Shown here in pieces: positions 1 to 12,418 of a DNA stretch of 64,000 bases (position 1 is its first letter; the number at the start of each line of letters is the position of its first letter). Where the stretch lies: NCBI GenBank assembly GCA_002749535.1, contig MZZL01000398.1:838634-902633 (forward strand), in the 5' to 3' direction. The stretch comes from Apophysomyces variabilis (lineage: Eukaryota > Mucoromycota > Mucoromycetes > Mucorales > Mucoraceae). The notes beneath the pieces were generated by a model. It saw only the letters and a program-made list of their open reading frames with translations, ran no database searches and had not been told where the DNA came from. The translations under genes and the position numbers were made by a program.

Positions 1-732
1 CGAATTGCCTTCGATATGATGTTTCGGCTTCCGACCTCGTTTTTTTCTCGGAATATGAAGAACTGCGTCCATGGAAAAGCTAGTAAATGCCGCCATGGAT
101 CCATTCTCAACGCCGCCTATCTCTTCAGAAACCGGATTTTCGGATTGCCGTTTACTAGTGTTCACGTCCCAAACAGTCGGAGCAAGAAATACCCATCCGC
201 CTTCATCAATTGCTTTGTTTGCATTCGGCGGTCTACCGCGTCGGCGTTTGAGAACTGGTAAGCTTTTGGACGCTTGAATAACTCGAGTAGATGCCATTTG
301 TTGTATGGAAGCAACCTCGGTTGATATTAAAGATACTGGTGAAGAAGTAGAAGATGTCATGGGAGACAATGATGGAAGATAGTTTGTTAAGGGTGGCAGC
401 TGATCGAGCACTGCTGGTGGCGCAGGTGATATTCCTCTGTCTGGTGATTGAGTCGAACTGTGCGGATGCGAGAACGGTAAAGCTAACAAGTCTGAAGAAA
501 GTGCTGACTGGTACGGGCAAGGAGAGAGCGTAGAAGATCGAGAGGATGCGTAGGAGTCTATAGGCGAGAGAATCGGTGATACTGTTGCAGAAAGTGGATG
601 ATGTGGTCCGAAGCATGGAGAATGATACATTGGAGGTGTTGGTGGCGATAGATGCAATGAAGGAGGTTTAGGTGGGCATGAGGGAGACAATGACAATAAT
701 GTGGTTATGGGCGGCAAGGAAGTATGATTCAT
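1..732 (-). CDS. AT-hook DNA-binding protein, 5' part (runs off window)
   Basis: The minus strand is open for 244 codons from an ATG at 732 to the window edge, so the C-terminus is missing. The first about 165 residues are low-complexity, rich in Ser, Pro and Thr (runs such as LSPPTPPMYHSP). Two AT-hook motifs follow: KRRRGRPPNANK near residue 165, and RKKRGRKPKHHIEGNS at the end of the visible part (near residue 230). AT-hooks bind the minor groove of AT-rich DNA, so a nuclear, chromatin or transcription role is likely. I do not recognise the exact family; fungal Spt21/Ams2-like regulators carry comparable hooks, but that is a guess. Start choice: first ATG in the frame, with no stop between it and the edge. 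The overlapping open frames in 16-616 are shadows. Confidence 0.7.
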   Translation of the reverse strand, partial: MNHTSLPPITTLLSLSPSCPPKPPSLHLSPPTPPMYHSPCFGPHHPLSATVSPILSPIDSYASSRSSTLSPCPYQSALSSDLLALPFSHPHSSTQSPDRGISPAPPAVLDQLPPLTNYLPSLSPMTSSTSSPVSLISTEVASIQQMASTRVIQASKSLPVLKRRRGRPPNANKAIDEGGWVFLAPTVWDVNTSKRQSENPVSEEIGGVENGSMAAFTSFSMDAVLHIPRKKRGRKPKHHIEGNS

Positions 733-3700
733 GGCAAAACAGAAGGATTGTTACATACATAAACGAAAGGAAGGTTGGTATGATTGCCCAAATTTGAACA
801 AAATTGTCTTCCAGGGTTAAACAGATAGCTTAAAGGAACTTCGAGAAGGGTTCCAAACCCAATCAGAGAAATTAAAGCACCGTTTTCTCCTTCCAGCGAT
901 TGTTTCTTGTCCTTCTTCAATCCGGCGTGGAGAATAAATAGAGTAGTACAATGTACCAGTACAGGAATACAAGAATGTCACAATGAGATTACCGTTGTCT
1001 GTATACAAAGACATCAGGTCCTACCTATGTTTCTTGGGGAACTGTTGCCCGACAATTCCAGAATTCAGGATCTGTTCTGGTACTTTTTAAGTACGCTCGG
1101 TCGATATGGCTAAACTGCTTCCACACTTACCTAATGTTAGTGTTCGCAGCAGCATCCCTATGGAGCGGAGACCAAAGCTGCATTAGGGAGTCGATTCGAT
1201 TGCTGTTGTGAAAAGTTTTTGATATTGGTGCAGACTTTTTATTCTTGCACAACATCCCTGCAACTTAAGCAGAAGGTTATTCAAGCAACTACAAGTTCTG
1301 GGTTGGTAAGTCGAGTTAACAGTGAATGATAACGTAGGGCCTAAAATTGTTCTCTAGCTGAGCGCAGCCAAGTTTGAAGAGGGGCAGAACCATTCTGTTA
1401 AAGAACAGATCAATATTGCATGTTATGTTGATGATTAAGGCTGCTTGAGCAATCTATGTCATGCCATATATATAAATAGCAGCTAGTTTTTACGCATTTG
1501 ATGTTTGAACCACTCTCTCTGTTTTCAGAGCATTCCCAGGGTGTTAAAGGCTTTTACAATTTGGATAAGCTCAAAGCAACAAGCATTTTAACCTAGTATA
1601 TATAATCCTTCCATCTATCATTCGCATGTGTTTCAAACCATATCAGAGCGAGAGTCACTTACTTTGTCATACGGTTATTCAGATATGAACCTACACCCGA
1701 TCCTTGAGTTTTCCCACCCAATGTTTACAAGAAAGAAGTTATTCCAAGCCCATATTTGGTTGCAATCGCTGATGCAAAGGGTATCACTTCGGATGTTATA
1801 TTTGCGAACATCTTAGGCTCATGACACGGGCACCACTTTCTATAATTGCTTTCGGAGGTTATGATGTCCATAATCACACCACTGCAGAAGAAAGAACATC
1901 ATTATGTTTTTTTCTGGCCTTGTTTCCTAGCATAATCGGTGCGATAACAGGAATCTTGCATACCCTTGGCACCATTGACAGTTGCAACTGGTGCTATTGG
2001 TCGGAGTTGAATTTATGGTTCCCGGTTGCCGCCAGCGATACCTTCTTCCCTTTTCCAGGTACGTTTGTTTCGACTTTGCAGGCTCGCCTATTTTCCTTGA
2101 ACTAACATGCATTCAGTCCTTTTCGCTTGAGAGGTCCCTTACTTCTATATACACCTCTTCATCTCCCTCTCTGTCTCTCTTTCTCTCTTTTTGTACAGTG
2201 CGCGGTTCTCAGTTATTGTTTTATCTTTGCTGTGGTGCCGAAAACGAAAATTTTTGTATTTTCAGTTCTTTATGAGAATATCCGTAATGAAAAAATGTAA
2301 ACTTCCTTCTGTACTACCATAAATACACACTCTTCCGGCATCCTGACCAACTTTCATTGCAACTTCGAAGATTTAAGAGCTGGAAGCAGATGTCATAGCC
2401 TGTGCTACCTCCATTTTCGATGCATCATCTATCTGAAGCCTTTACTAATATTTTAGTATATTTTTGTCTGAGTAAATTGTCTCTAACTGCTCGATGTTTG
2501 TACCGTAATCCAACTACCAAAGCTTGTAACATCGTCTTTTCAGCTGCCGTTTGTAATATTTGTCGCACATTCATTCATCCTAAGCTCCGATCATACGCTA
2601 TTATAAATCATGCAGCCTTTATACAGATATCAACCGTTTGTCGGTTAAACTGCTCGTATACTGATTGCTACGTAACTTCAAAGTGAGTCTACGCACCATT
2701 CTATATGGCTCTGCTTAACACTTTGTTCAGCACTCCATATTCTCTCTTTTGCTACCACCAGTTTCTCCGCATGGTGGTTTCTTGGCAAATACAACTCCTT
2801 CAATGCTGAAAAAGGCTTCTTTTTGGTATTTCTTCTACCGCTCGAAAGTCTTTATCTCTGATTTGCATTTCCCTATCACGTCGGAAAGGTTAATATCTGC
2901 CCTACCTTAGTTTTCTTACACTAACCTGCTCGTTTCTTGTGCGTTGTGAACTTTGATGTCTTCCGGGATACTTTTCCTTTCGGAGTCAATCGTAACCCTA
3001 ATCCGCTTAGGATTACAGGAAGTTCAACTACATGGAAAGATGAAATGCCAATTCTACGACACAAGCTGGCCCACGATGTGTTTGTACTGATACTATGATT
3101 GACAACCGGTACCATTGGGAATAGGAAGAGCAACCCTTACCTGTTGGTCTACGTTAGAATCTCTATCCATGTATAACTTATCTGAAGAGAAATTGAGGCC
3201 CCCAGATCGCTTGCTTTTTTCTTTATGGTAACATTCTAATGAACGAGTTGTTCAAAACAACTGCGTATCGCGTTTATAGCTGCCATTCTGGACCATGCCC
3301 TTCGGCACATTGCAAGCTTTTGACTTGCGTGTCGCTGCTAGCGATATCGGATATAATATACTGCGATTAGATGTTTCGCTTACTTCAGATATACAGGAAG
3401 TAATTGATTTTGAGTATTAGGATATTCTAGGCAATCTATCTTTATAATCTACTACAACTGCTCGTGGTCAGTGGACGATCCCAGAATGAGAATGGTAATT
3501 TAACGTACGAAGCGTTTTACTATCGCAAGCAGCGGCTATGGTATCGATACTTTTTTTTCTATGACCGTGGGATGTGAGATCGCAATGTGGCGCTAGTGAG
3601 AAGAACGCTAGCAAGTTTACTGACATTCTCTTCAGAAAGCAAAATCAAACGCGTCATTTGATAACGTTGTGCATGAGAATGTGTTGTGTTGCCATGGTTG

Positions 3701-5795
3701 AAACTAGGCGCTCCTAGTCATCTTCTCCATCTACTGCTTCCAATTTTGTCACTGCATCATGGGAACACTAGGCTTTGCGCTTTTGCCAAAGGTCGCCGGC
3801 TTCTCCCTTTTGGGGATACTCAGCTCGGAAGATCTGCCGTAAGATTTACGCTTTATTCAGAGGATTCAGCGGATTGTTGTAATGCGGACCTCGGAAATCA
3901 ACTTGTTTCCTTTGGAGAACAACAACAACCAGTTGTCAGCGGACAGGTCCGGTTGAACTTTTCTTCTTTTAACTCCTAACTTTGATAAAAGTTTGGTCAT
4001 GGTTAACAAAATGAACATATCCAGTTAGCATTACTTCAGTTTTATTGCTCAGCCATTTCTTTCGCAATTGCATTTTATAGAAACCACATGTCTTATTGAA
4101 AAGTACATAACCAGTTCTATATATGATCCAAACCAAAGAAAAATATTAGCACAGGTAGTTGTTCAGCTAAGTATTATACTCATTAGATACAAGGGTTTGC
4201 AGACCATTTTCAATCAGATACTTGCTTTAATGATATGAATCTTGTGGAAATGGAAGTGTTTCCTAATAACAGTATGCCTTAGCCGAGCAGTTACTGCACC
4301 AAGCAATTAGCCTTTGTGGGAATCTACTGAAATAGTCAGCGGCATTTCGGATGTCCAATAATGGATAAAAAGTTAACATGAACAGCTGCATGTCCTGAGC
4401 TTAAGAATGAATATAGCAATAAATAACATCTTAGCAGTATATGGGCAATGTATGCGCGTTTTTTTTCCGAGATTCAGGTTACTATTGCAAAAGAGAAAGC
4501 TTGATATATCAATTTTTATGTCTTGTGCTTATTAGAAAAGAAGATCGACATCAAAGGACCGTTCATTTTTAAAGAAGTACCAGATTAGATTTCTTATATC
4601 AGTAGATTTTGTTTTTCATGAGTAATACGGCGCAAAAATACTAGTGAACGCTGACTAAGTCATTAAGACTAACTTACTTTTTACTTAAAGCTCTATTGAA
4701 GACGTTGAGCTAGGTTCGACTTCTGCTGATGCCCAGCTGCATACGTTCATACCTTGGCCTGCCATATCCCTCTTGAAATCCAAACTGCAATCCAAGATAT
4801 TGGTTTTGGCTTGGGCCATGCGCGGTGGGATGACGTCGAAATGCTAGTGCTAAAGGCAGAAATACTGCGCCCAGCAGTTTTTTCGTTATGAAGCGCTTTT
4901 ATTTCTTAATATGTACTATTTTGTCTTATTGGCATGCTACTATTGATTTTTAGTACTACTGAATTTTGAGCAACGAGAAACCAACATTACAAAGCATCCA
5001 GCAATCGTTTTCTAACGCAATGAGTAGTATTTGGAAGCGTATGATGTAATTCAAGCCAATTAGATTGGTGTCTAAATGCTAGAGCCCAATAGCTAATTTA
5101 TTTATTTATTTATTCGGTTTATCTTGTATCCCTAAGTTAACTTAGGTTTGTAGGTCCCGGAGTAAAAGAATAACAGAAACGGAGTATGTGGTTAGTGGTT
5201 TCCGCAAACTGAAATTGAACTTCTCTAAGAACTTCGAAGATTGATAGCACTTTATTGATAGCCCCTTGAAATAAGTGCTATAAAATATCTATGATTACTC
5301 TGATGTGAGCTTGACCAGGTTTGTAGGGACTAATGAAGCGCTCCAGCTGTAATGTAATTTATATATACAAGCATACAAAGCATTGCCAGTAGATAGATTA
5401 AAGAATGCAGTCATAATAAAGCAGTTGCTGGTAGAGTACTACTGATTTTTAACAAATTTAGTAGTTTGATATCTAAACTCACATCGATAACGACTTTACC
5501 GCAGGGGTCGAATGTTTAGCAAAGAGAAATACCTATTTTATTTAGTAAATCAAATCCAAAGAAAACATTGGTTTCATACACAGTGAACTTAAGGGGTTGT
5601 TCTACCCATGTATCTGCAGCGGAGAAGAATGTTTGAAGTTTAAAAAACCAATGAGGAAAACAAGTTCGGATCATCCGTATTTGAGTATAAACTATATAGG
5701 TACAGAAAATCTTATTATAGCAAATTTCACAAGGAATATGTCAAATGATTACTACTTGACAAAACAATAAAGAATAGAAGATAACAATGAAATCA
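733..5795. other. 5-kb spacer without a recognisable gene
   Basis: Both strands are broken by frequent stops. The longest frames (for example 1821-2105 +, 2402-2686 +, 3686-3979 +) are under 100 codons, show no motif I recognise and do not join into one product through clear GT-AG introns. The 733-1100 part is the 5' flank of the AT-hook gene. A short TTTA tandem run lies at about 5098-5115. No tRNA or transposon ends were recognised. Confidence 0.6.
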
Positions 5796-7674
5796 TCACT
5801 CCACAACAAAGCTGCGCACTTTGCCCTTTCTTGGCGTGGGATATGAATGCTCGCTGCTATATACACTTTTTAAGACGATCCACATACGTTCGCAGGTGTT
5901 AATGTAAGCTCGTGTGGGGTATCCTTTTGACCTTTGAAGAACGTCTCCAATCGCACTATAAACTGCACATGCGGTGCGAATTCCTGCTTGACTTTCCGTT
6001 GGTAGACGTAAAATACCGCGGCCTGCTCGGCGATATACATCGTTAGCGGCATGCACTAGGGTCAAACTTAGTTGTCGTAGACGTGCGTCACTGATTTTGC
6101 GTGCAGCACCAGTTAAAAGAAGGTGATATTCGTCTTCGGTCAACCACTTCCGCGGAATGTAACAACGACCCAGTTGTTGGCTATCCGTCACAATATCACG
6201 GGCAATATTGATGAACTGTAAGACCAACCCCATGTCGCGCGCCCTTGCAATGGTCCATCGGAAACAGCTTAAATCAGACTTGTCATTGTTCAAAAGAATA
6301 ATCCGAGAACACATCTCGCCCACGCTACTGGCCACACATGCAGAGTACCTGATAAGATCTTGTTCAGTCACAACTGGGCGCCGATCCAAATCCCAGGCAT
6401 ATCCATCGAGGAGCTCCTGGATTGCATCCACTTCTAAGGTCGGTCGAAGACGAGTAAAGCATCGAAGCGCAATCAGACAAGATGATGGAAGCTCCTTGTA
6501 GCATTTCCATTGGATAGTGAATCTGTTGGTCTTCTGGCTGAAAAGTTCATGCACAAAATGCCGGACTAAATTAAGTTGTTCCTTGCGTTTTTCCAAGGGG
6601 ACATTTTCGTTATCAATCAGGTCATCCGTGGCACGACAGAACCCGTAGAGCACACCGAGATCCTGGCGGATGTTGAAAGGAAATATGGCGGAAGCCGTGT
6701 AAAACGAACGCGATGACTTTTTTAGAATATTCCAAGTGGCATCCAGATCGCGTAGTGGTTCCGGGTCTAGTGCCTGATCGGACTGTAAAAAGGCCCAAGT
6801 AAGATCAATAAAGTATCCAATAGTGGATTGAGCTTGATGTTTGTTCGCCAGTTTTCTTATTTGGTAAAGTTGCAAAATAGCATTCGCGCGATCGATGGCA
6901 CATGTGGCAAAGACCAATACAGTATTGATCAGAAAGAAGAACATAAACTCCTCTAGTGGCAAGTGGCGAGCCACCATCAGACCAGTACTTGTACGCAGAG
7001 AAATATGCCAGGTGCCAGCACCGATGGCAATCTGGTCTATCCAGCACAGAAACGCAGTAGGAACCAGGATGGAGGTGAGGACGCCCAGCCAGCGGCGACA
7101 GATATATTCCCCAGAGCCAAACCAAAGTAAGCCAAGCACAGGACAGGCGTACCACAGAATACAGGCAGCATAGAATCGATGAGTTTCAGGCGCGGCAACT
7201 AGCTATAGGCAAACAGAGAGAAAAGGATAAGTTAGATGAACTTAGTGCACGGGCCGCATATAATGTAGAATTTACCCATGCTTTTGCTCCAATCCCCAGA
7301 AAAGCAACGATTGGAAGGTAGCGGATACACATAGACTTGAATACTGGTGCATCAGGGACGATAAAACTGCTTGGAAGATGCCATCGCATAATAAGGTTTG
7401 TAAAAGTTACTGTTGTCACCGTCATAATGACAAAGAACATATACTCTTCCAGAGGGACATAACCAATAACAGCCACAACGCAGTTTGGACAGTAGGACCA
7501 AGCGCGATGGTACACGATGTAATTATCCCAGGGAGTAGCTGTACCAAACGCCATGGCAGTTAGAAAGAGACATTTGAATGTGTCCTGGGCAGAATGAAAG
7601 GGCCGATAAAGTAAAAGCAGTAATCCAAGTACAGGTAATGTATAATATAAGTGTACTTCCATGTAAGTTAGCAT
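5796..7674 (-). CDS. carRP: Bifunctional lycopene cyclase / phytoene synthase
   Basis: Membrane enzyme of carotene synthesis. The N-terminal CarR half (about residues 1-230) is a duplicated fungal/archaeal-type lycopene cyclase, with the repeats [17 protein letters not shown]...VPLEEYMFF and [15 protein letters not shown]. The C-terminal CarP half condenses two geranylgeranyl diphosphates to phytoene. Its two Asp-rich motifs are intact: DDLID near residue 326 and ARDIVTD near 469-473. One intron fits well (7203-7275, 73 nt, GT-AG); exons 7276-7674 and 5796-7202 give 601 residues, close to the roughly 614 of Mucor CarRP. I chose the ATG at 7674 ([14 protein letters not shown]) because family members begin there; an in-frame ATG at 7710 would add 12 residues. 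It is divergent from carB. In relatives the pair is light-induced; here that is inference. Confidence 0.97.
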
Positions 7675-8157
7675 GGTTGCAAAAAGTTTTTGGATAAGGA
7701 AAAGAAACAAAAAATTAGAACCAAGTGAGAAAGAAGCGTTCTTTGAATGAGTCTTTTATAACGAGATACGTTCCCCATTGAGAGCGCGAAACGAAGGGAC
7801 ACATGCAGCATGCAAGTGGCATTGAAGCGGATTTTCATTGTCCACGGAAGTTGAAGGCAAGTGCATCCTAATTGTTCAAAAACTTATCGTGCCAAAAACG
7901 AATTTGCGAAGAAAATATTAATCACAGGGCATACACATTAGAGCCGTTTTCCCATACCAAGCAATTTTTCGCTTCCTCAAGTGATCATTTGCATGCTATG
8001 TTCGGAGAGCCTAGACAAAGAAAATGGATATTAGTCAAAGTTACTTGGTGCATACCATAAAACGCAGGTTCTTGAAAAGGTAAATCAATCGTTCTTTTCG
8101 AATTTATGCAAGGTTATAAATTCCACGGGGATAACGATTCGTTCGATATCTTTCTTT
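7675..8157. promoter_or_regulatory. Shared divergent promoter region of carRP and carB
   Basis: The 483 bp between the two start codons must hold both promoters. A TATA-like TTATAAAAGA reads toward carRP (forward positions 7752-7761). A TATAAAT at 8115-8121 reads toward carB, about 37 nt before its ATG, implying a short 5' leader if used. Light control through White-Collar-type factors is known for this gene pair in Mucorales, but I cannot point to a specific binding site. Confidence 0.55.
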
Positions 8158-9953
8158 ATGTCTCAAAAACACATTATCATCATTGGTGCCGGTGTAGGTG
8201 GTGTCTCCACCGCAGCAAAACTTTCTCGGGAAGGTTTTCAAGTGACGGTTCTAGAAAAGAACAACTTCGTCGGAGGCCGATGTTCCTTTATACATCATGA
8301 TGGACATCGGTTCGATCAAGGTCCTTCTCTGTATTTAATGCCCAAGCTGTTTGAAGAAGCTTTTGCCGATGTAGATGAAAGGATTGAAGACCATCTAGAA
8401 CTGCTACGTTGCCAAAATAACTACAAGATTTATTTTGATGATGGGGACGCGATCCAATTATCATCCGATCTATCCCATATGAAGGCAGAAATGGAGAGAA
8501 TCGAGGGACAAGATGGGTTCGGTAACTTTTTGAAGTTTATGGGCGAGACACATGTTCATTATACGAGAGGTGTCGTCTTGGCTCTTAAGCAGAACTTCGA
8601 GTCATTCTGGGATATGGTCAGACTTAAGCACGCACCAGAGATTGTGCGTCTTCATCTTTTCAGTAAGATCTATTCCCGTGCTTCTAGGTACTTCCGAACC
8701 AAAAAAATGCGTATGGCGTTTACGTTTCAGACGATGTACATGGGGTAAGATCTATTTGTTGTTTGCATCTTTCCAACTCATATCACTTTTGTATGTGCGC
8801 CAGTATGTCGCCTTTTGACGCGCCAGCAGTGTACAGTCTGCTGCAATATACGGAGTTTGCTGAAGGTATCTGGTATCCTCGAGGAGGCTTCAACATGGTC
8901 GCGCAAAAACTGGAAGCTATTGCCGCCCAGAAATACGGTGCCAAGTTCATCTATGAAGCACCTGTTGCCAAAATCAACACAGACGCAAAGCGCGTGACAG
9001 GTGTAACACTGGAGAACGGCGAGGTCATCGAAGCCGACGCCGTGGTGTGCAATGCCGATCTTGTCTATGCGTATCACAACCTCCTACCCCCTTGTCAATG
9101 GACCCAGAACCACTTAGCTAAAAAGAAACTTACTTCGTCATCCATATCCTTTTACTGGTCGCTCAAGCAAGTCGTGCCACAGCTGGATGTACACAACATC
9201 TTTTTGGCAGAGGCCTATCGGGAAAGTTTCGATGAAATATTTCAAGATTACAGTTTACCGTCCGAAATCTCTTTTTATGTAAACATACCTTCCCGTATTG
9301 ATCCTACGGCTGCTCCTCCGAACAAAGATACCATGGTGGTGCTAGTTCCTGTCGGACATATGCGCGGCCTGGAAACAGGCTCTGACGAAAAATATTACGC
9401 TGCCATGGTCAACCGCGCTCGTCGGATGGTACTTGAAGTGCTTGCGCAACGACTTGGGCTCGAAAACTTCCATGACTTAATCGAACATGAGATCGTCAAC
9501 GACCCGACCGTATGGCAGAGCAAGTTCAATCTCTGGCGTGGCTCAGTTCTTGGTTTGTCGCACAACATATTACAGGTTCTATGGTTCCGACCTTCAACCA
9601 AAGATTCTACCGGCCGTTTCGACAACTTATTTTTTGTTGGTGCTTCGACGCATCCAGGTACAGGCGTTCCGATCGTACTTGCAGGTAGTAAATTGACGGC
9701 CGATCAAGTTTGTCGCCATTTCGGTAAGGTGCCTACACCTAGCAAGCTTGCCAATCAGCAGAAACAGAGGATATACGAGTCGGAGAAACAGCCGGTGTGC
9801 TGGACTTGGTGGTATCCGCTTATTTTCCTTTTCGTCCTCGCTTTTGCTTTCTTCGTCAGTTTCCCGGAAAATCAATCAAGCGAAACCGCCGCTTCTTTTA
9901 TTAACACGTGCTTGCCTAGTATGTTTCGTGTAGAGTCAGCTTCACAGCAGTAA
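8158..9953 (+). CDS. carB: Phytoene dehydrogenase (desaturase)
   Basis: FAD-dependent enzyme that introduces the four double bonds turning phytoene into lycopene, the substrate of the CarR domain of its divergent neighbour. The N-terminus has the dinucleotide-binding fold: IIIIGAGVGGVSTA, then the acidic residue and GGR motif of VLEKNNFVGGRCSF. The C-terminal CrtI signature FFVGASTHPGTGVPIVLAGS is present, followed by one hydrophobic membrane segment (WWYPLIFLFVLAFAFFVSF). One 59-nt intron (8745-8803, GT-AG) splits the codon in TMYMG/MSPFDAP; exons 8158-8744 and 8804-9953 give 578 residues, matching the family (about 580). The ATG at 8158 directly precedes the Rossmann strand as in homologues; an upstream out-of-frame ATG at 8106 is ignored. 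An AATAAA lies at 9976-9981. Confidence 0.97.
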
Positions 9954-9975
9954 GCAAAAAACAGGAAACCGTATG

Positions 9976-9981
9976 AATAAA
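9976..9981 (+). terminator. Polyadenylation signal of carB
   Basis: A canonical AATAAA lies 23 nt after the carB stop codon, followed by T-rich sequence, as expected for a fungal 3' end. Position and hexamer are seen; use is inferred. Confidence 0.5.
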
Positions 9982-12418
9982 AATTTATTGTATATGTTAT
10001 CATTAGTAAAAATCCTTGCTCTTTACATAAATTATTCAATGCAGTGATCAGTGAATATACTTGTAGATTGTATAGATTAAAATATTAGGTTCTACCATTA
10101 TCTAATAGTAGTTAGTAAGTTAGAATAACCTGCCACCATCTTTAGATATGCAAAATGAAGCATCTTTGACGTCCATGAACTCAAATCTCTTTGGTATACC
10201 TGGTTAATCATTCAGTTAAATCCGATTACGATATGCTTTGCAAGAACTTAACCCATTTGAGGCAAATATGTAGGAAGAAAATCATCAACTTGTACATAGG
10301 CATGTAGGCGTACATGTTTAGAAAAGAAAACTTTGTTCGTACTATAGCTATGTGTTGCATAGAATAGTAAGATGCAACGTGTTGGCACAGGTGATCTCCA
10401 GAGTTCTTGATTTTGCGCTAAGTATTGGTCGATCCGACTGTAAAATCATAGGTCCTTTTTTTCCTTCTTGCATCATGTATTCCAAAGCACATTCAGGTTA
10501 CAGGTTACACGTTACATGTTACATGTTACAGATTTACTTCTATTGCGCGTTGGAAGTAGTATGGGTTCCCACGCTATTTCTTTCTACAAATGGACTGTGA
10601 TCCTGCAATCCCTACCTCAGATAACAGCTTGGCAACCTTGTCCTCCAGTATCGACATGGCCATATGATCATTCTCTGTACAAGCCATGCGCATTTGTTGG
10701 ACGATATTTGGTTAGTTGCGTCTTAGTAGATCGGCATAGAAGATAATGAATATTCGCATTACCCGATTTATATATCTTGTTTACTCATTGTCAACTTAAC
10801 TATTGTAAAATTAACCATACCAAACAAGTGGATAGATGTGTACAAAACATGAACTGTTTTAAATGGTCTTGTCTTGTTTGTAAGGATAAATATCCGTTCA
10901 ATAAATGGACGATCAGCTTAAGGAAAGAAGCCTAGTAAATACTCCTATTTAGTGCGACAAAGGACTTTTGATTGTTCTTTCACTTGACAATTCTCGGTAG
11001 TTGCAGCAGACGCATATAAGTCGTCTCAGAATACTTTGTTCAGAGAGAAATGTTAGATCAGATGCACACAAACTTTGTGTCAATTGCATATCAAATTTAT
11101 GCTTATGTGTTAATCCAGTGTATGTTTGCATATCACCATATATATTAGCTTTTAGATGCAATGGATGGTCAACTACAGATTTTGTTCTGAGAATATGCAT
11201 ATAGAGGTTCTTTATATCTAATCCCATGATGAAGAATGGGTCTTATAGAATACTTTAATTAAGAAAAGACACGACATCAACAAATACTTATCATGAGAGC
11301 AGATTATTATTCAACACACGTCCTTTAATGGCTGAATACTTCGTTTCTATTTCTAGTCATTCTATGTGGAGGCCATATTAAGGACAGACTAAGCATGTAT
11401 AGGGTATGAAAAGTTTGGAGATCTAATATTAGAGCCATACTTTTCATGATAATCTTTTGCTTTTGAACCCTCTCAACACGTCGATTTACCCTATGAACTC
11501 TAGAAGAATTTGATGTATGTTCTAATCAGTTTTAGTGTTCATGTGGAGATTACTACGCTCTTTACTAAGCCTCTTAGATTTGTTTGTCTAACCGCCCTAC
11601 AAGGTTATCGTTCAATTTTTTATATGGGTTATTAGGGCAGAATTCCTTATCTTTATTGAGATAGAAGATTAGTTATGATACGGAGTTTTTTATCCTATTA
11701 TGTAAGAAAAACCTAACAAACATATCGATTTCACAAAGTCTCTCAGCTCAAAATACACGATCATTATAACGACTGCAGCAAATGTCTTCAGAGGCAGGAG
11801 AGTTCGTGCATAACGGGCTATACGGAGCTGAGCAAAAATAAAGCATGCATGTCGCTACCAACATATGGTCCATCTAATTTCTTTACTATTGCTTCTCCAT
11901 AAGAGCATGTCAGTACATATGGCCGATGAGTACATCAATGGTTCCACATACATTTTTTCTTCTTTTCTATGAACCATTAAAGCATACTATGCGTTCTCGA
12001 TATACCTCCAGTGACTTTGCGGTTTTGATCACTGACAATCACGTCAATGTAAAAATCATTGCTTTTTGCTTTTGTGTGAGCGGTAGAGTCAGTAAGAGCT
12101 CAGCTGTATTCAAAACCATACAAGAAAATATAGAAGTTATTGCACTGTTGTTAATCGCTTGAATCATTCAATTAAATTTTTTCTTTGGGGTGCTGTGCTC
12201 CGTAGCTTGTTTTCGTCATTCACTGGATATGGAGCGCTAGCCAAAATGCAGACCATCCCATTCACTTGATGGCTTGTTCTAATGTACTGTGACAATAGAA
12301 ACTTAGAGCCAAAGAAAAATGAGCTGCCGACGGCTTTAGGTTTGAAAGAAAAGACAAATTTCAAATTTATCTGCTAGTTCATTCCGTCAGCTAGGGTGGG
12401 TTGTACTGAATCTTCTGT
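9982..12418. other. 2.4-kb AT-rich spacer
   Basis: No gene recognised on either strand; the longest open frames are under 95 codons and without motifs. A short degenerate GTTACA-type tandem repeat lies at about 10496-10531. The right end is the 3' flank of the CCDC97-like gene. Confidence 0.55.

Noticed and set aside
1821..2105. 94-codon hydrophobic frame in the 5-kb spacer
   Set aside because: It looks membrane-like but has no family resemblance I can name, and no consistent exons around it.
2921..3133. 70-codon frame on the minus strand, and a comparable plus-strand reading (FRDTFPFGVNRNPNPL)
   Set aside because: Short and isolated, without neighbouring exons or known motif.
8106..8300. 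Frame starting 52 bp upstream of carB
   Set aside because: A different frame from the Rossmann fold; shadow of carB exon 1.
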